NCBI GenBank assembly: GCA_028818795.1
Contig: JAPPND010000078.1
Coordinates: 1-64,000 of the forward strand
Direction: 5' to 3'
Length of the DNA stretch: 64,000 bases
From: Gammaproteobacteria bacterium
Lineage (GTDB): Bacteria; Pseudomonadota; Gammaproteobacteria; Pseudomonadales; Azotimanducaceae
The notes under the pieces are model-generated. The model searched no databases. It was not told the DNA's origin and saw only the letters and a list, made by a program, of their open reading frames with translations. Positions 8,776-20,237 of this stretch are shown here, one piece after another (the first letter of the stretch is position 1; the number at the start of each line of letters is the position of its first letter). Position numbers and translations under genes: made by a program.

Positions 8776-10023
8776 GTGGCCGAGCACGTCGTGATCGTCG
8801 GCGCGGGGATCGTCGGCATCGCCTGCGCCCATTACCTGGCGGAGTCCGGCTACGCAGTGACGGTTATCGACCAAGACCGCATCGGCGGAGGCTGTTCGCA
8901 CGGCAACACCGGCCACATTTGCGGAAGCCACGTACTGCCCCTGAACGAGCCCGGGAGTCTCCGTGCCGCCTTGTTGTCATTGGTCAATCCCCGTGCCCCG
9001 TTCCGGGTCAAGCCGCAGTGGCGACCACGGCTCTTCCGGTGGTTCTGGGAGTTCGCGCGCCGCTGCGACCACCGACACGCGTTGTCGGCGGGAAGGGCGA
9101 TGAAGTCGATCCTCGATGCCTCGATCTGCGAATACGAAGCGTTGTTCCAGGCGCGGGGGCTCGAAGCCGGGTGGCAGCCGCTCGGTCTGCTCTACGTGCT
9201 TCGCACCCGGCGCGGCATGGAGCGGTTCGCGGCCCAGGACGCGATGCTCCGCGGCACTTTCGGGGTTGGTGCGACGCGGATTGAGGGCAGCGAGTTGGTG
9301 GAATTCGACCCGGCACTGCGCCCAGGTCTCGCCGGAGGATTCCTCTATGAAGGCGATGCCTTCCTGCGGCCGGAGGCCCTGACGACGAATTGGGCTCGTT
9401 GCCTCAAGGAGCGTGGTGTGGACTTCGTGGAAGGTCGTCGACTGCAACGCGTCGAGACTGCCAAGGGGAGGATCGCGCGACTACTTGTCGATGCCGGCGA
9501 AGAAACCGCCGACCACTACGTTTTCGCCCTCGGCGCTTGGAGCACCGAGCTTGCCGCCGATCTCGATTGCCCGATTCCCGTTGAACCCGGAAAGGGCTAC
9601 TCGATCACCACAACGCGGCCCAGGAATTGTCCACGTCACGCCCTTTTGTTCGCCGAACACCGTGTGGCCGCGACGCCGTTCGAAGACGGCTTTCGCCTCG
9701 GTTCGATGATGGAGTTCGCGGGATTCGACGCGTCGACGCATCCCCGGCGGATTCGGCAGCTTGTCGAGTCGGCGAAGCACTACCTTCATGAACCGACCGG
9801 CGATCGGGTACTCGAAACATGGTCCGGCTGGCGACCCATGACTTGGGACAGCCTGCCGGCCATCGGTCGAGTACCCGGTCTCGCCAATGCCGTGCTGGCC
9901 ACCGGCCATCACATGCTGGGCATGACCTTGGCACCCGCTACGGGTAGGCTGGTTGCCGAGATCATCGGGGAACGGTCCACCCACATCGACCCCGCACCGT
10001 TCTCGCCGGCGCGTTTTTTGTAG
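8776..10023 (+). CDS. FAD-dependent D-amino-acid (D-hydroxyproline) dehydrogenase
   Basis: A 415-residue DadA-like flavoprotein. The N-terminus has the dinucleotide-binding motif VIVGAGIVGIACAHYL, and the C-terminus has WSGWRPMTWDSLPAIGR followed by ATGHHMLGMTLAPATG, the usual FAD-closing segment of the DAO family. It begins with GTG one base after the epimerase stop. It should oxidise cis-4-hydroxy-D-proline to 1-pyrroline-4-hydroxy-2-carboxylate, the substrate of the lyase two genes upstream. The last enzyme of the route, 2-oxoglutarate semialdehyde dehydrogenase, is not in the window. Confidence 0.82.
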   Translation: MAEHVVIVGAGIVGIACAHYLAESGYAVTVIDQDRIGGGCSHGNTGHICGSHVLPLNEPGSLRAALLSLVNPRAPFRVKPQWRPRLFRWFWEFARRCDHRHALSAGRAMKSILDASICEYEALFQARGLEAGWQPLGLLYVLRTRRGMERFAAQDAMLRGTFGVGATRIEGSELVEFDPALRPGLAGGFLYEGDAFLRPEALTTNWARCLKERGVDFVEGRRLQRVETAKGRIARLLVDAGEETADHYVFALGAWSTELAADLDCPIPVEPGKGYSITTTRPRNCPRHALLFAEHRVAATPFEDGFRLGSMMEFAGFDASTHPRRIRQLVESAKHYLHEPTGDRVLETWSGWRPMTWDSLPAIGRVPGLANAVLATGHHMLGMTLAPATGRLVAEIIGERSTHIDPAPFSPARFL

Positions 10024-10100
10024 GGTTGGTGGCGTCCGCCTTAATTGGGCCGCTATCAGGTATGGTACGGGGATGGTCGGGGTAGAGGGACGCGTTCGAC

Positions 10101-11192
10101 GTGGGTAGGTACGTAGCCCGCCGGATCCTGCTGATCTTCCCGACCCTCATCGGGATCATCACCATCAATTTCTTCATCGTCCAGCTTGCGCCGGGCGGGC
10201 CGGTCGACCAGATGATCGCGACATTGACCGGCCAGGATGCCGGCGCGGCGAGTCGCATCGCGGGGGCCGACGCCGGACCGCAGGCGATGGAGGCCACCAC
10301 CGCCGAGAGCCAGCTTGCCGGCGCCCAGGGTCTCGACCCCGAGCTGATCGAAATGATCGAGAAGCAGTTCGGGTTCGACCGGCCCCTTCACGAGCGCTAC
10401 TTCAAGATGATCGGCGACTACCTGACCTTCGACCTCGGCGTCAGCTACTACCAGGACCGCCCCGTCGTCGATCTCATCATCGAGCGGTTCCCGGTGTCCA
10501 TCTCCCTGGGCCTGTGGTCGATGCTGCTCATCTACTCGATCTCGATTCCGCTGGGTGTTGCCAAGGCGGTGCGTGACGGGACCCGCTTCGACGCCTGGAC
10601 CAGCGGGCTCATCTTCGTCGGCTACGCGGTGCCGAGCTTCCTGTTCGCGATCTTCCTGATCGTGCTGTTCGCCGGCGGATCCTATCTCGACCTGTTCCCG
10701 TTGAAGGGTCTGACCTCCAACAATTTCGACGACCTGTCGCTCATCGGCAAGGTCGGCGACTACTTCTGGCATCTGGCGCTGCCGGTGACGGCGCTGACGA
10801 TCGGCGGCTTCGCGACGTTGACGATGCTCACCAAGAACTCGTTCCTGGACGAGATCGCCAAGCAGTACGTGCTGACCGCCCGGGCGATGGGCCTCAACCA
10901 GCGCCGCGTGCTCTACGGCCACGTATTCCGCAACGCCATGCTGATCGTGATCGCGGGATTCCCCGCCGCGCTGGTCGGCATCCTGTTCACCGGGGCGCTC
11001 TTGATCGAGGTGATCTTCTCGCTGGACGGCTTGGGCCTGCTCGGATTCGAGGCGGTGCTGCGCCGCGACTACCCGATCATGTTCGGGACGCTGTTCGTGT
11101 TCACCTTCGTCGGTCTCGCCATGACCCTGGTCGGCGACATCGTCTACACCCTCGTGGACCCCCGCATCGATTTCGAGACCCGGGAAACCTGA
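10101..11192 (+). CDS. yejB: Oligopeptide ABC transporter permease YejB
   Basis: A 363-residue inner-membrane permease with a GTG start. The first helix and following loop ([17 protein letters not shown]) are characteristic of YejB rather than DppB/OppB. The BPD-type coupling segment is seen at [21 protein letters not shown] long periplasmic loop (about residues 45-115) follows the first helix, as in the family. In E. coli YejABEF takes up peptides and microcin C. The stop overlaps the yejE start by one base. A 77-base gap separates it from the hydroxyproline genes, so read-through from that operon is possible. Confidence 0.9.
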   Translation: MGRYVARRILLIFPTLIGIITINFFIVQLAPGGPVDQMIATLTGQDAGAASRIAGADAGPQAMEATTAESQLAGAQGLDPELIEMIEKQFGFDRPLHERYFKMIGDYLTFDLGVSYYQDRPVVDLIIERFPVSISLGLWSMLLIYSISIPLGVAKAVRDGTRFDAWTSGLIFVGYAVPSFLFAIFLIVLFAGGSYLDLFPLKGLTSNNFDDLSLIGKVGDYFWHLALPVTALTIGGFATLTMLTKNSFLDEIAKQYVLTARAMGLNQRRVLYGHVFRNAMLIVIAGFPAALVGILFTGALLIEVIFSLDGLGLLGFEAVLRRDYPIMFGTLFVFTFVGLAMTLVGDIVYTLVDPRIDFETRET

Positions 11193-12298
11193 TGGCCACC
11201 ACCTTGCCGGGAACCATGGCGCCGACGGACGGCTACGTCGTGGACGATGCGCGCGCGCCGCCCAAGCCGGGCCGGATCTCGCCGCTGACGCGGCGCCGGT
11301 GGGCGAACTTCAAGGCCAACCGCCGCGGCTACGTGAGCCTATGGATCATCTCCATCCTGATCGTCCTGTCCCTGTTCGCGGAGTTCATCGCCAACGACAA
11401 GCCGATCGTCATGGGCTACAAGGGCGAACTTTACGCGCCGGTGTTCTTCTTCTATCCGGAGACGGAATTCGGCGGCGTGTTCGAGACCGAGGCGGTGTAC
11501 ACGTCGCACCACGTCAAGGAGCTGATCGAAGCCGGCGACGGCTGGATGGTGTGGCCGCCGATCCCGTTCAGCTACGACACTATCGACTTCTACACCGAAG
11601 GCGCGGTGCCGGAACCGCCGAGCCTGAGGCATTGGCTCGGCACCGACGATGTCGCCCGGGACGTGACCGCGAGGATCATCTACGGGTTCCGGCTGTCGGT
11701 CCTGTTCGGCCTTGGCCTGACGTTCCTCTCGGCCATCATCGGCATCGCCGTCGGAGCGACCCAGGGCTATTTCGGTGGTCTGATCGACCTGATCGGCCAG
11801 CGCGTGGTGGAGATCTGGGCGGGGTTGCCGGTGCTGTTCGTGATCATCATCCTGACGAGCCTCATCGAGCCCAATCCCATCGCGCTTCTATTGCTTCTGC
11901 TGCTCTTCAACTGGATGGCGCTGGTGGCGGTGGTGCGCGCCGAGTTCCTGCGCACGCGCAATTTCGACTACGTCAACGCGGCCCGCGCCCTGGGCGAGAA
12001 GAACCTGACCATCATGACCCGGTACGTGCTGCCGAACGCGATGGTGGCGACACTGACGTATCTGCCGTTCATCCTGAACGGCTCCATCACGACCCTGACG
12101 TCGCTGGACTTCCTGGGCTTCGGGCTGCCCGCGGGCTATCCCTCCCTCGGCGAACTGCTGGCCCAGGGCAAGGCCAATATCCAGGCGCCGTGGCTGGGCC
12201 TCGCCGGTTTCTTCACCCTGGCCATCATGCTGACGCTCTTGGTGTTCGTCGGCGAAGGCGTTCGCGACGCCTTCGACCCGAGGCGATCCGCCGTATGA
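11192..12298 (+). CDS. yejE: Oligopeptide ABC transporter permease YejE
   Basis: A 368-residue second permease. YejE features are RRWANFKANRRGYVSLW before the first helix, then FAEFIANDKPI, a large periplasmic loop containing WPPIPFSYDTIDF, the family signature HWLGTDDVARDV, and the coupling helix segment AARALGEKNLTIM. The C-terminus ends with the YejE-like GEGVRDAFDPR. The ATG at 11192 shares a base with the yejB stop, and the stop overlaps yejF in an ATGA. Together the three genes give the membrane part and the motor of the importer. Confidence 0.92.
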   Translation: MATTLPGTMAPTDGYVVDDARAPPKPGRISPLTRRRWANFKANRRGYVSLWIISILIVLSLFAEFIANDKPIVMGYKGELYAPVFFFYPETEFGGVFETEAVYTSHHVKELIEAGDGWMVWPPIPFSYDTIDFYTEGAVPEPPSLRHWLGTDDVARDVTARIIYGFRLSVLFGLGLTFLSAIIGIAVGATQGYFGGLIDLIGQRVVEIWAGLPVLFVIIILTSLIEPNPIALLLLLLLFNWMALVAVVRAEFLRTRNFDYVNAARALGEKNLTIMTRYVLPNAMVATLTYLPFILNGSITTLTSLDFLGFGLPAGYPSLGELLAQGKANIQAPWLGLAGFFTLAIMLTLLVFVGEGVRDAFDPRRSAV

Positions 12299-13893
12299 GC
12301 CGGATATTGGAAGTCGACGATCTCGCGGTGGCGTTCCGCGACGAGGAAGTCGTCACCGGCGCTAGTTTCCACATCGACCGGGGCGAGACGATGGGGATTG
12401 TCGGCGAGTCCGGTTCCGGCAAGTCCGTCACCGCGCTGTCGGTGATGCAGTTGTTGCCGTACCAGTACGCGAGCCATCCCCGGGGGTCGGTGCGGGTCGA
12501 TGGCCAGGAGGTGATCGGCGCGTCCGAGGACGACATGCTGAAGATCCGGGGTGAACGGGTCGGCATGGTGTTCCAGGAGCCGATGACGTCGCTCAATCCC
12601 CTGCACACCATCGAGCAGCAGCTCGGCGAGATCCTGTTCGTGCATCGGGGCATGGGCAAGCGCGACGGCCGCGAACGCGCTCTGGAGCTGCTCGACATGG
12701 TGGCGCTGCCCAACGCCACCGAGCGCCTCGGCGCCTATCCCCACGAACTCTCCGGTGGCCAACGCCAACGGGTCATGATCGCGATGGCACTTGCCAACGA
12801 ACCGGATCTCTTGATCGCGGACGAACCGACGACGGCCTTGGACGTCACCGTCCAGGCACAGATTCTCGAGCTTCTGAACGAGCTCAAGGAGCGTCTCAAC
12901 ATGGCGCTCATGTTGATCACCCACGACCTCGGCGTGGTGCGCAAGATGGCGGACCGGGTCTGCGTCATGACCCAGGGCGAGATCGTCGAGCAGAGACGCG
13001 CCGAGCGCGTGTTCAACGAACCCCGCCACGACTACACGCGAGCCCTGCTGGCAGCGGAGCCGAGCGGCGACCCGGTGGACGCGCGAGCCGACGCCCCGGT
13101 GGTCATGGACGCGGATCAGCTCACGGTAAAGTATCCCTTGGGGCGTGGCTGGTTCTCGGCGAAACGGTTCCTGACCGCCGTGGACGACGTCACCGTCCAG
13201 ATTCGGCGCGGCCAGACGCTGGGCATCGTCGGCGAATCCGGCTCGGGCAAGACCACGTTGGCGATGGCGATGCTGCGGCTAACGGCGAGCGAAGGCGGGA
13301 TCCGCTTGGGCGACGAATCCATCCAGGGCTGGAAGGCCAAGGCGCTGCGGCCGTTGCGCCACCAGATGCAGATCGTTTTCCAGGATCCCTACGGCAGCCT
13401 GTCGCCGCGGTCCTCCGTCAACCAGATCATCGAAGCGGGGCTGAAGATCCATCGACCGGAGCTTTCCGCCGGCGACCGGCGCCAGGAGGTCGGGCGCGTG
13501 CTGGTGGACGTCGGGCTCGACCCCGACGCCCAGGACCGCTATCCCCACGAGTTCTCCGGGGGACAGCGCCAGCGCGTCGCCATCGCCCGGGCAGTGATCC
13601 TCAATCCCGCGGTCGTGGTACTCGACGAACCCACCTCCGCGTTGGACCTGTCGGTGCAGGCGCAGATCGTCGACCTGTTGCGCGACCTGCAACGACGGCA
13701 CGGGCTCGCCTACCTGTTCATCAGTCACGACCTCAAGGTAGTGCGGGCGTTGGCGCACGAACTCGTGGTGATGAAGGACGGCGTGATCGTCGAACAGGGC
13801 AGTGCCGACCAGGTCTTCGAGGCTCCGAAGACGGACTACACGAAAGCGCTGATGGCGGCGGCGTTCGAGTTGGAGGCGGTGGCCGGGGCGTAG
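12295..13893 (+). CDS. yejF: Oligopeptide ABC transporter ATPase YejF (two ABC domains)
   Basis: A 532-residue cytoplasmic ATPase with two nucleotide-binding domains in tandem. The first has GESGSGKS (near residue 40) and the signature LSGGQRQR; the second has GESGSGKT (near 311) and FSGGQRQR, each followed by a Walker B with DEPT. The tandem form distinguishes YejF from the split DppD/DppF pair. The ATG at 12295 overlaps the yejE stop. No yejA-like solute-binding protein gene is present in the window, so it must be elsewhere. After the stop, 13894-14152 holds no gene or clear terminator. Confidence 0.93.
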   Translation: MSRILEVDDLAVAFRDEEVVTGASFHIDRGETMGIVGESGSGKSVTALSVMQLLPYQYASHPRGSVRVDGQEVIGASEDDMLKIRGERVGMVFQEPMTSLNPLHTIEQQLGEILFVHRGMGKRDGRERALELLDMVALPNATERLGAYPHELSGGQRQRVMIAMALANEPDLLIADEPTTALDVTVQAQILELLNELKERLNMALMLITHDLGVVRKMADRVCVMTQGEIVEQRRAERVFNEPRHDYTRALLAAEPSGDPVDARADAPVVMDADQLTVKYPLGRGWFSAKRFLTAVDDVTVQIRRGQTLGIVGESGSGKTTLAMAMLRLTASEGGIRLGDESIQGWKAKALRPLRHQMQIVFQDPYGSLSPRSSVNQIIEAGLKIHRPELSAGDRRQEVGRVLVDVGLDPDAQDRYPHEFSGGQRQRVAIARAVILNPAVVVLDEPTSALDLSVQAQIVDLLRDLQRRHGLAYLFISHDLKVVRALAHELVVMKDGVIVEQGSADQVFEAPKTDYTKALMAAAFELEAVAGA

Positions 13894-14152
13894 TCAAGCG
13901 CCGGCCATGTGATCCAATGGCCAGGTCGACAACGATGATTGTGGATCGCCGATGGCGCGGTCGGTTGGTCGCCGAACGGAGGCTCCATGGGTCCGAGTCG
14001 TCTTCCGATTAGACGCTGCGATCTTGCCGGGGTTGATGTCGGGCGAATGTCGCACAAGCAACAGGGCGGAGTTCCGTAACGCTCCTTGTTGGGCGTGCGT
14101 CATGCTTGCCCGGGAGTCACCGAACCGGAACCCGCTATGGTAGATTCCAGCC

Positions 14153-14944
14153 ATGCAAGACGCTCCCGCACGCGCCGAAGGGATGCGCCGACGGCCATGT
14201 CGGGCGCCGCTGTCCGAGATCCACGCCGAGGCCCTGTGGCGGCCCCGGCCGCCGGTCGGCTATGACGACGACGGCTACCCGTTCGAGGACCAGACCTTGT
14301 CGGAGAGCACCGCTCACGACGACGTCCTGAACTACCTCAGGAACGTCGCGTTCGCGCTGCTCGCCGACCGGCCAGACGCCATGGTCCAGCAGAACCTGCT
14401 GATCCTGTTCGAAGAGGGCAACCGGGCCGCCGCGGTCGAGCCGGACGTCACCGTCGCGCTCGGCGTCGGCCGGCACCCCCGGAATTCCTACAAGGTCTGG
14501 GTCGAAGGCCGGCCGCCGGACTTGGTGGTCGAGGGGCTGTCGGAGAAGACCTGGCGCCGGGACGTGGACATCAAGCCGGCGCTGTACCGGGATCTCGGGG
14601 TGCGCGAGTTCTGGCAGGTCGACCCGCTCGGCCGGCTTCCCGCCCCGATCACCGGCTACCGGCTGCGCCGGGGCGTATACGAGCGGATCGCGCCGTCGCG
14701 CCCGGACGTCTACCGGAGCGACGTGCTCGACGCCGAAATCTCCTACGACCGCACTGAGATGGCCATCCTCGACCCGCGCACCGGCGGGCGGATTCCGCTG
14801 GTCCACGACGCTCTGCGCCAACGCGACGACGCTCTGCGCCAACGCGACGACGCCGTGCGCGAACGCGACGACGCCGTGCGCGAACGCGAAGCCGCCCTAT
14901 TGCGGATCGCCGAACTCGAAGCCCGTTTGAAGCGCTCTAACTGA
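14153..14944 (+). CDS. Uma2 family endonuclease-like protein with coiled-coil tail
   Basis: A 263-residue Uma2 (DUF820) protein of the PD-(D/E)XK superfamily. The core motif is VEPDVTVAL followed by PPDLVVEGLS and the helix-preceding K in DVDIKPALYRDLGVREFW. The tail (about residues 219-260) is four heptad units of the type LRQRDDA/VRERDDA, then LRIAELEARLKR, a strongly charged coiled coil. Uma2 genes are expanded in some lineages and their role is unknown. It ends facing the aconitase gene with 65 bases between the stops. Confidence 0.88.
   Translation: MQDAPARAEGMRRRPCRAPLSEIHAEALWRPRPPVGYDDDGYPFEDQTLSESTAHDDVLNYLRNVAFALLADRPDAMVQQNLLILFEEGNRAAAVEPDVTVALGVGRHPRNSYKVWVEGRPPDLVVEGLSEKTWRRDVDIKPALYRDLGVREFWQVDPLGRLPAPITGYRLRRGVYERIAPSRPDVYRSDVLDAEISYDRTEMAILDPRTGGRIPLVHDALRQRDDALRQRDDAVRERDDAVREREAALLRIAELEARLKRSN
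14807..14890 (+). repeat. Four tandem 21-bp repeats within the Uma2 gene
   Basis: Four exact-length units (14807-14827, 14828-14848, 14849-14869, 14870-14890). Units 1 and 2 are identical. Units 3 and 4 are identical to each other except for the last base, and differ from the first pair at a few positions. Each unit codes for one seven-residue heptad of the coiled coil, so copy-number change would keep the frame. Confidence 0.9.
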
Positions 14945-15009
14945 AGGCCCGTGACGCCCGGCTCGGTGTGGCTGGGCGGCTATGGGGCGCTTCCATTGGT
15001 TGGCGTTCG

Positions 15010-17679
<2,670 letters not shown>

Positions 17680-17817
17680 TCGGGTCCAGGGGGGTCGCGG
17701 CGAAGGGGTGCGTATCTTACACGCAACATTGGCATCCACACGGTCGCTCAATGCGTCTCTTCGAGGGCCGATTCGGCAAGGAGACTGCGACTGCGAGCCT
17801 TGACACCAGTTGAGGGA

Positions 17818-17844
17818 GCACCCGGCGGGTTGACCACCGGGTGC
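17818..17844 (-). terminator. Hairpin after hsp20, weak terminator candidate
   Basis: An 8-bp perfect stem (GCACCCGG 17818-17825, CCGGGTGC 17837-17844) with an 11-base loop lies 14 bases beyond the hsp20 stop. It is followed on the minus strand by no T-run, so it may stabilise the mRNA 3' end or be a factor-dependent stop instead of an intrinsic terminator. Confidence 0.35.
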
Positions 17845-17857
17845 GGTCAGGCACTGG

Positions 17858-18283
17858 TCAGGCCAGTTCGACCTCGATCTCCTTGGCCGCGGCCTTCGCG
17901 CTCTTGGCGACCGCGATCGAGATCACGCCGTCCTTGGCGGTGGCACGGATGGCGTCGGCGTCGGCATCCTCGGGCAGTCGGAAACTGCGCGTGAACTTGC
18001 CGTAGCGACGCTCGCTCCGGTGGACGCGTCCAGACTCGTCGTCGTTGGCGAACTGACGTTCACCGGAGACGCTCAAGACGCCGTCCTTGAACGTGATGTT
18101 CACGTCCTTGGGATCGATCGCAGGCAGTTCGAGGTCGACGCGGTAGGCGTCTTCCGTCTCGCGGATGTCGACCAGCGGTCGCCAGTCGTGGCCGTTCGGA
18201 ACGAACGATCCCGGCACCGGCGCCATGTAGCGGTCGAAGACCTGATCGAGTTCGTGGAAAGGGTTCCAGCGTACGATATTCAT
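17858..18283 (-). CDS. Hsp20/alpha-crystallin small heat shock protein
   Basis: A 141-residue small heat shock protein, a cytosolic ATP-independent chaperone that holds unfolding proteins. It begins [17 protein letters not shown], the usual class A bacterial start. The alpha-crystallin domain spans about residues 35-130 with [35 protein letters not shown] and [15 protein letters not shown] 18283 has AGGAG eight bases upstream, which settles the start. I see no convincing sigma-32 promoter in the 135 bases between it and ggt. Confidence 0.95.
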   Translation of the reverse strand: MNIVRWNPFHELDQVFDRYMAPVPGSFVPNGHDWRPLVDIRETEDAYRVDLELPAIDPKDVNITFKDGVLSVSGERQFANDDESGRVHRSERRYGKFTRSFRLPEDADADAIRATAKDGVISIAVAKSAKAAAKEIEVELA

Positions 18284-18367
18284 GTCGGCTTCTCCTGTTT
18301 TTCGGTGTTGAATCAGTCGATGAACCGGATGATTGGGCTCAGAAACAGGAAAAAAAGGCCTTGAAAA

Positions 18368-18389
18368 CCGCGACTCTCGCCCCACGCGG
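18368..18389 (-). terminator. Terminator candidate between ggt and hsp20
   Basis: On the minus strand a short GC stem (arms at 18385-18389 and 18368-18372, loop 12 bases) is followed directly by TTTT (18364-18367), and then by a run of seven T at 18350-18356. The stem is only five pairs, so strength is doubtful. Its place, about 30 bases after the ggt stop, is right. Confidence 0.35.
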
Positions 18390-18418
18390 CAGAAAAGTTG
18401 CGTTCGATGCTGGTACTT

Positions 18419-20113
18419 TCAGTACGCGGCTGCCGCGCCGGCGTTGCGCGGGTCGGAGCGGGCGGTGATTTCGTCGCCAACGCGCATCACCGAGTTCGCG
18501 TCGCCGATGCCGGGCGTCTCGCGGAAACCGACGTGACCGATCTTCGCCAGGCTCGCCAGAGTGTCCGTGGTGAACGCGCCCGGCTCGTAGCGCACCTGGT
18601 CCGGCAGCCATTGGTGGTGAAAGCGCGGCGCCGCCACGGCGGTCACGACATCCATGCCGTGGTCGATCACGTTGGTGATGACTTGCAGGACTGTGGTGAT
18701 GATCGTGCTGCCACCGGGCGAGCCGGTCGCCAACACGGGTTCGCCGTCCTTCAGGACCAAGGTCGGGGTCATGGAACTCAGCATGCGCTTGCCGGGCTCG
18801 ATGGCGTTGGCTTCGGCGCCAACGAGGCCGAAGGAGTTGGGGACACCCGGCTTGCTGGAGAAGTCGTCCATCTCGTTGTTGAGCAGAAAGCCCGCACCGG
18901 CGACGACGATCTTCGAGCCGTAGCCGAGGTTCAGCGTGGTGGTGTACGCCACCGCGTTGCCGGCACTGTCCATCACCGAGACGTGGGTCGTCTCGGGGCT
19001 CTCGTCGGGCCAACTCCCGGCGCCGATGTCTTCTGACCGGGAGGCCGTTTCGGGGTCGAAGTCCGCGAACCGGTGCCTCGCGTAGTCCTTGTCCATGAGC
19101 ATCTCGAGCGGCACGTCGTAGAAGTCGGTGTCGCCCATGTGCTCCGCACGGTCGGCGTAGGCACGTCGTTCCGCCTCGATCATCAGGTGTACGGCCGCCG
19201 GGTTGCCGCGTCCGAGACTCGCCAGGTCGTAGGGTTCGAGCATGTTCAGCATCTGAATCAGCAACGCGCCGCCGGAGGACGGCGGCGGCATGGAAATGAT
19301 CTGGTAGCCCCGGTAGGTGCCGCGAACCGGCTCGCGCCACACGGACCGGTACTCGGCGAGGTCCCGGTGGCCGATAAGCCCGCCACCGCGGGCCATTTCC
19401 GCAACGATAAGGTCGGCCGTCGTTCCTTCGTAGAAGCCCGCGCGACCCTGCTCGGCAATGCGGGCAAGCGTTGCCGCTAGGTCCGGTTGGCGAAACAGAT
19501 CGCCAGCTTCCAGGGGCTTCCCGTCGGCCCCCGTGAACTTGGCGAGGCTCGCCGGGTAGGGCTCGAAACGCGGACGTAGGCGGGCGAACTGCGCGGCGAT
19601 GTCGGCGGGTAGAGGGAAGCCATCGCGGGCCAGGGCGAGTACCGGTGCGATGATCTCCTGCCGGGACAGGGTGCCGTGACGCTCGAGGATGGCGAGCAGA
19701 CCGTCGACGCTACCGGGCACGCCAACGGCGAGGTGCGACGCGGTGGACAGTCCGGTGACAACCTCGCCGCCTTCGTCCAGGAACATGTCGCGGTGGGCCC
19801 TCGAGGGAGCCTTTTCGCGGTGATCGTTGGCGACGAGTTCACCGTCGGCCAACCGGATCACCATGAATCCGCCGCCGCCGAGGTTGCCAGCGGAAGGGTG
19901 GGTCACCGCCAAAGCGAAACCGACGGCGACTGCCGCGTCGATGGCGTTGCCGCCGCGGCGCAACACCTCGATTCCCACGTCCGTCGCTCGAGGCGACCGC
20001 GAAGCCACCGCGCCCTCCCTGCCGGTGGCTTCCTGCGCTGCATGGCCCGGCAGGTCAGTGCATAGGACGATGGCGAGTACGGCCAACGCCGCTCGATGTT
20101 GACGTTGGAGCAT
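18419..20113 (-). CDS. ggt: Gamma-glutamyltranspeptidase
   Basis: A 564-residue precursor. A signal peptide (about residues 1-25, ending GHAAQ) sends it to the periplasm, where it would cleave itself before Thr375 in ETTHVSVMD to give the large and small subunits. It then transfers or hydrolyses gamma-glutamyl groups of glutathione and related peptides. Other family motifs are LRRGGNAIDAAVA, GNLGGGGFM, PPPSSGG and SSMTPTLVLKDG with GSPGGSTI. ATG 20113 gives a proper signal peptide; 14 more codons are open upstream. Confidence 0.95.
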   Translation of the reverse strand: MLQRQHRAALAVLAIVLCTDLPGHAAQEATGREGAVASRSPRATDVGIEVLRRGGNAIDAAVAVGFALAVTHPSAGNLGGGGFMVIRLADGELVANDHREKAPSRAHRDMFLDEGGEVVTGLSTASHLAVGVPGSVDGLLAILERHGTLSRQEIIAPVLALARDGFPLPADIAAQFARLRPRFEPYPASLAKFTGADGKPLEAGDLFRQPDLAATLARIAEQGRAGFYEGTTADLIVAEMARGGGLIGHRDLAEYRSVWREPVRGTYRGYQIISMPPPSSGGALLIQMLNMLEPYDLASLGRGNPAAVHLMIEAERRAYADRAEHMGDTDFYDVPLEMLMDKDYARHRFADFDPETASRSEDIGAGSWPDESPETTHVSVMDSAGNAVAYTTTLNLGYGSKIVVAGAGFLLNNEMDDFSSKPGVPNSFGLVGAEANAIEPGKRMLSSMTPTLVLKDGEPVLATGSPGGSTIITTVLQVITNVIDHGMDVVTAVAAPRFHHQWLPDQVRYEPGAFTTDTLASLAKIGHVGFRETPGIGDANSVMRVGDEITARSDPRNAGAAAAY

Positions 20114-20237
20114 CGGTTCGCCTCTGACTTCCGAAGGGCGGCACATTAATCCCAACGCGGGGACCGAACAACGTGTTCAGTTTCGGTTCACTTACCAGTG
20201 GCTAAGCTCGGCCGTGCACTACTCGGTGGAGGTGGAC

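Noticed and set aside
11299..12294. N-terminal extension of YejF
   Set aside because: It is the alternate frame of yejE; ATG 12295 in an ATGA overlap gives the normal two-domain YejF.
14807..14890. Short CRISPR-like array
   Set aside because: The 21-bp units abut without spacers and code for heptads within a Uma2 gene.
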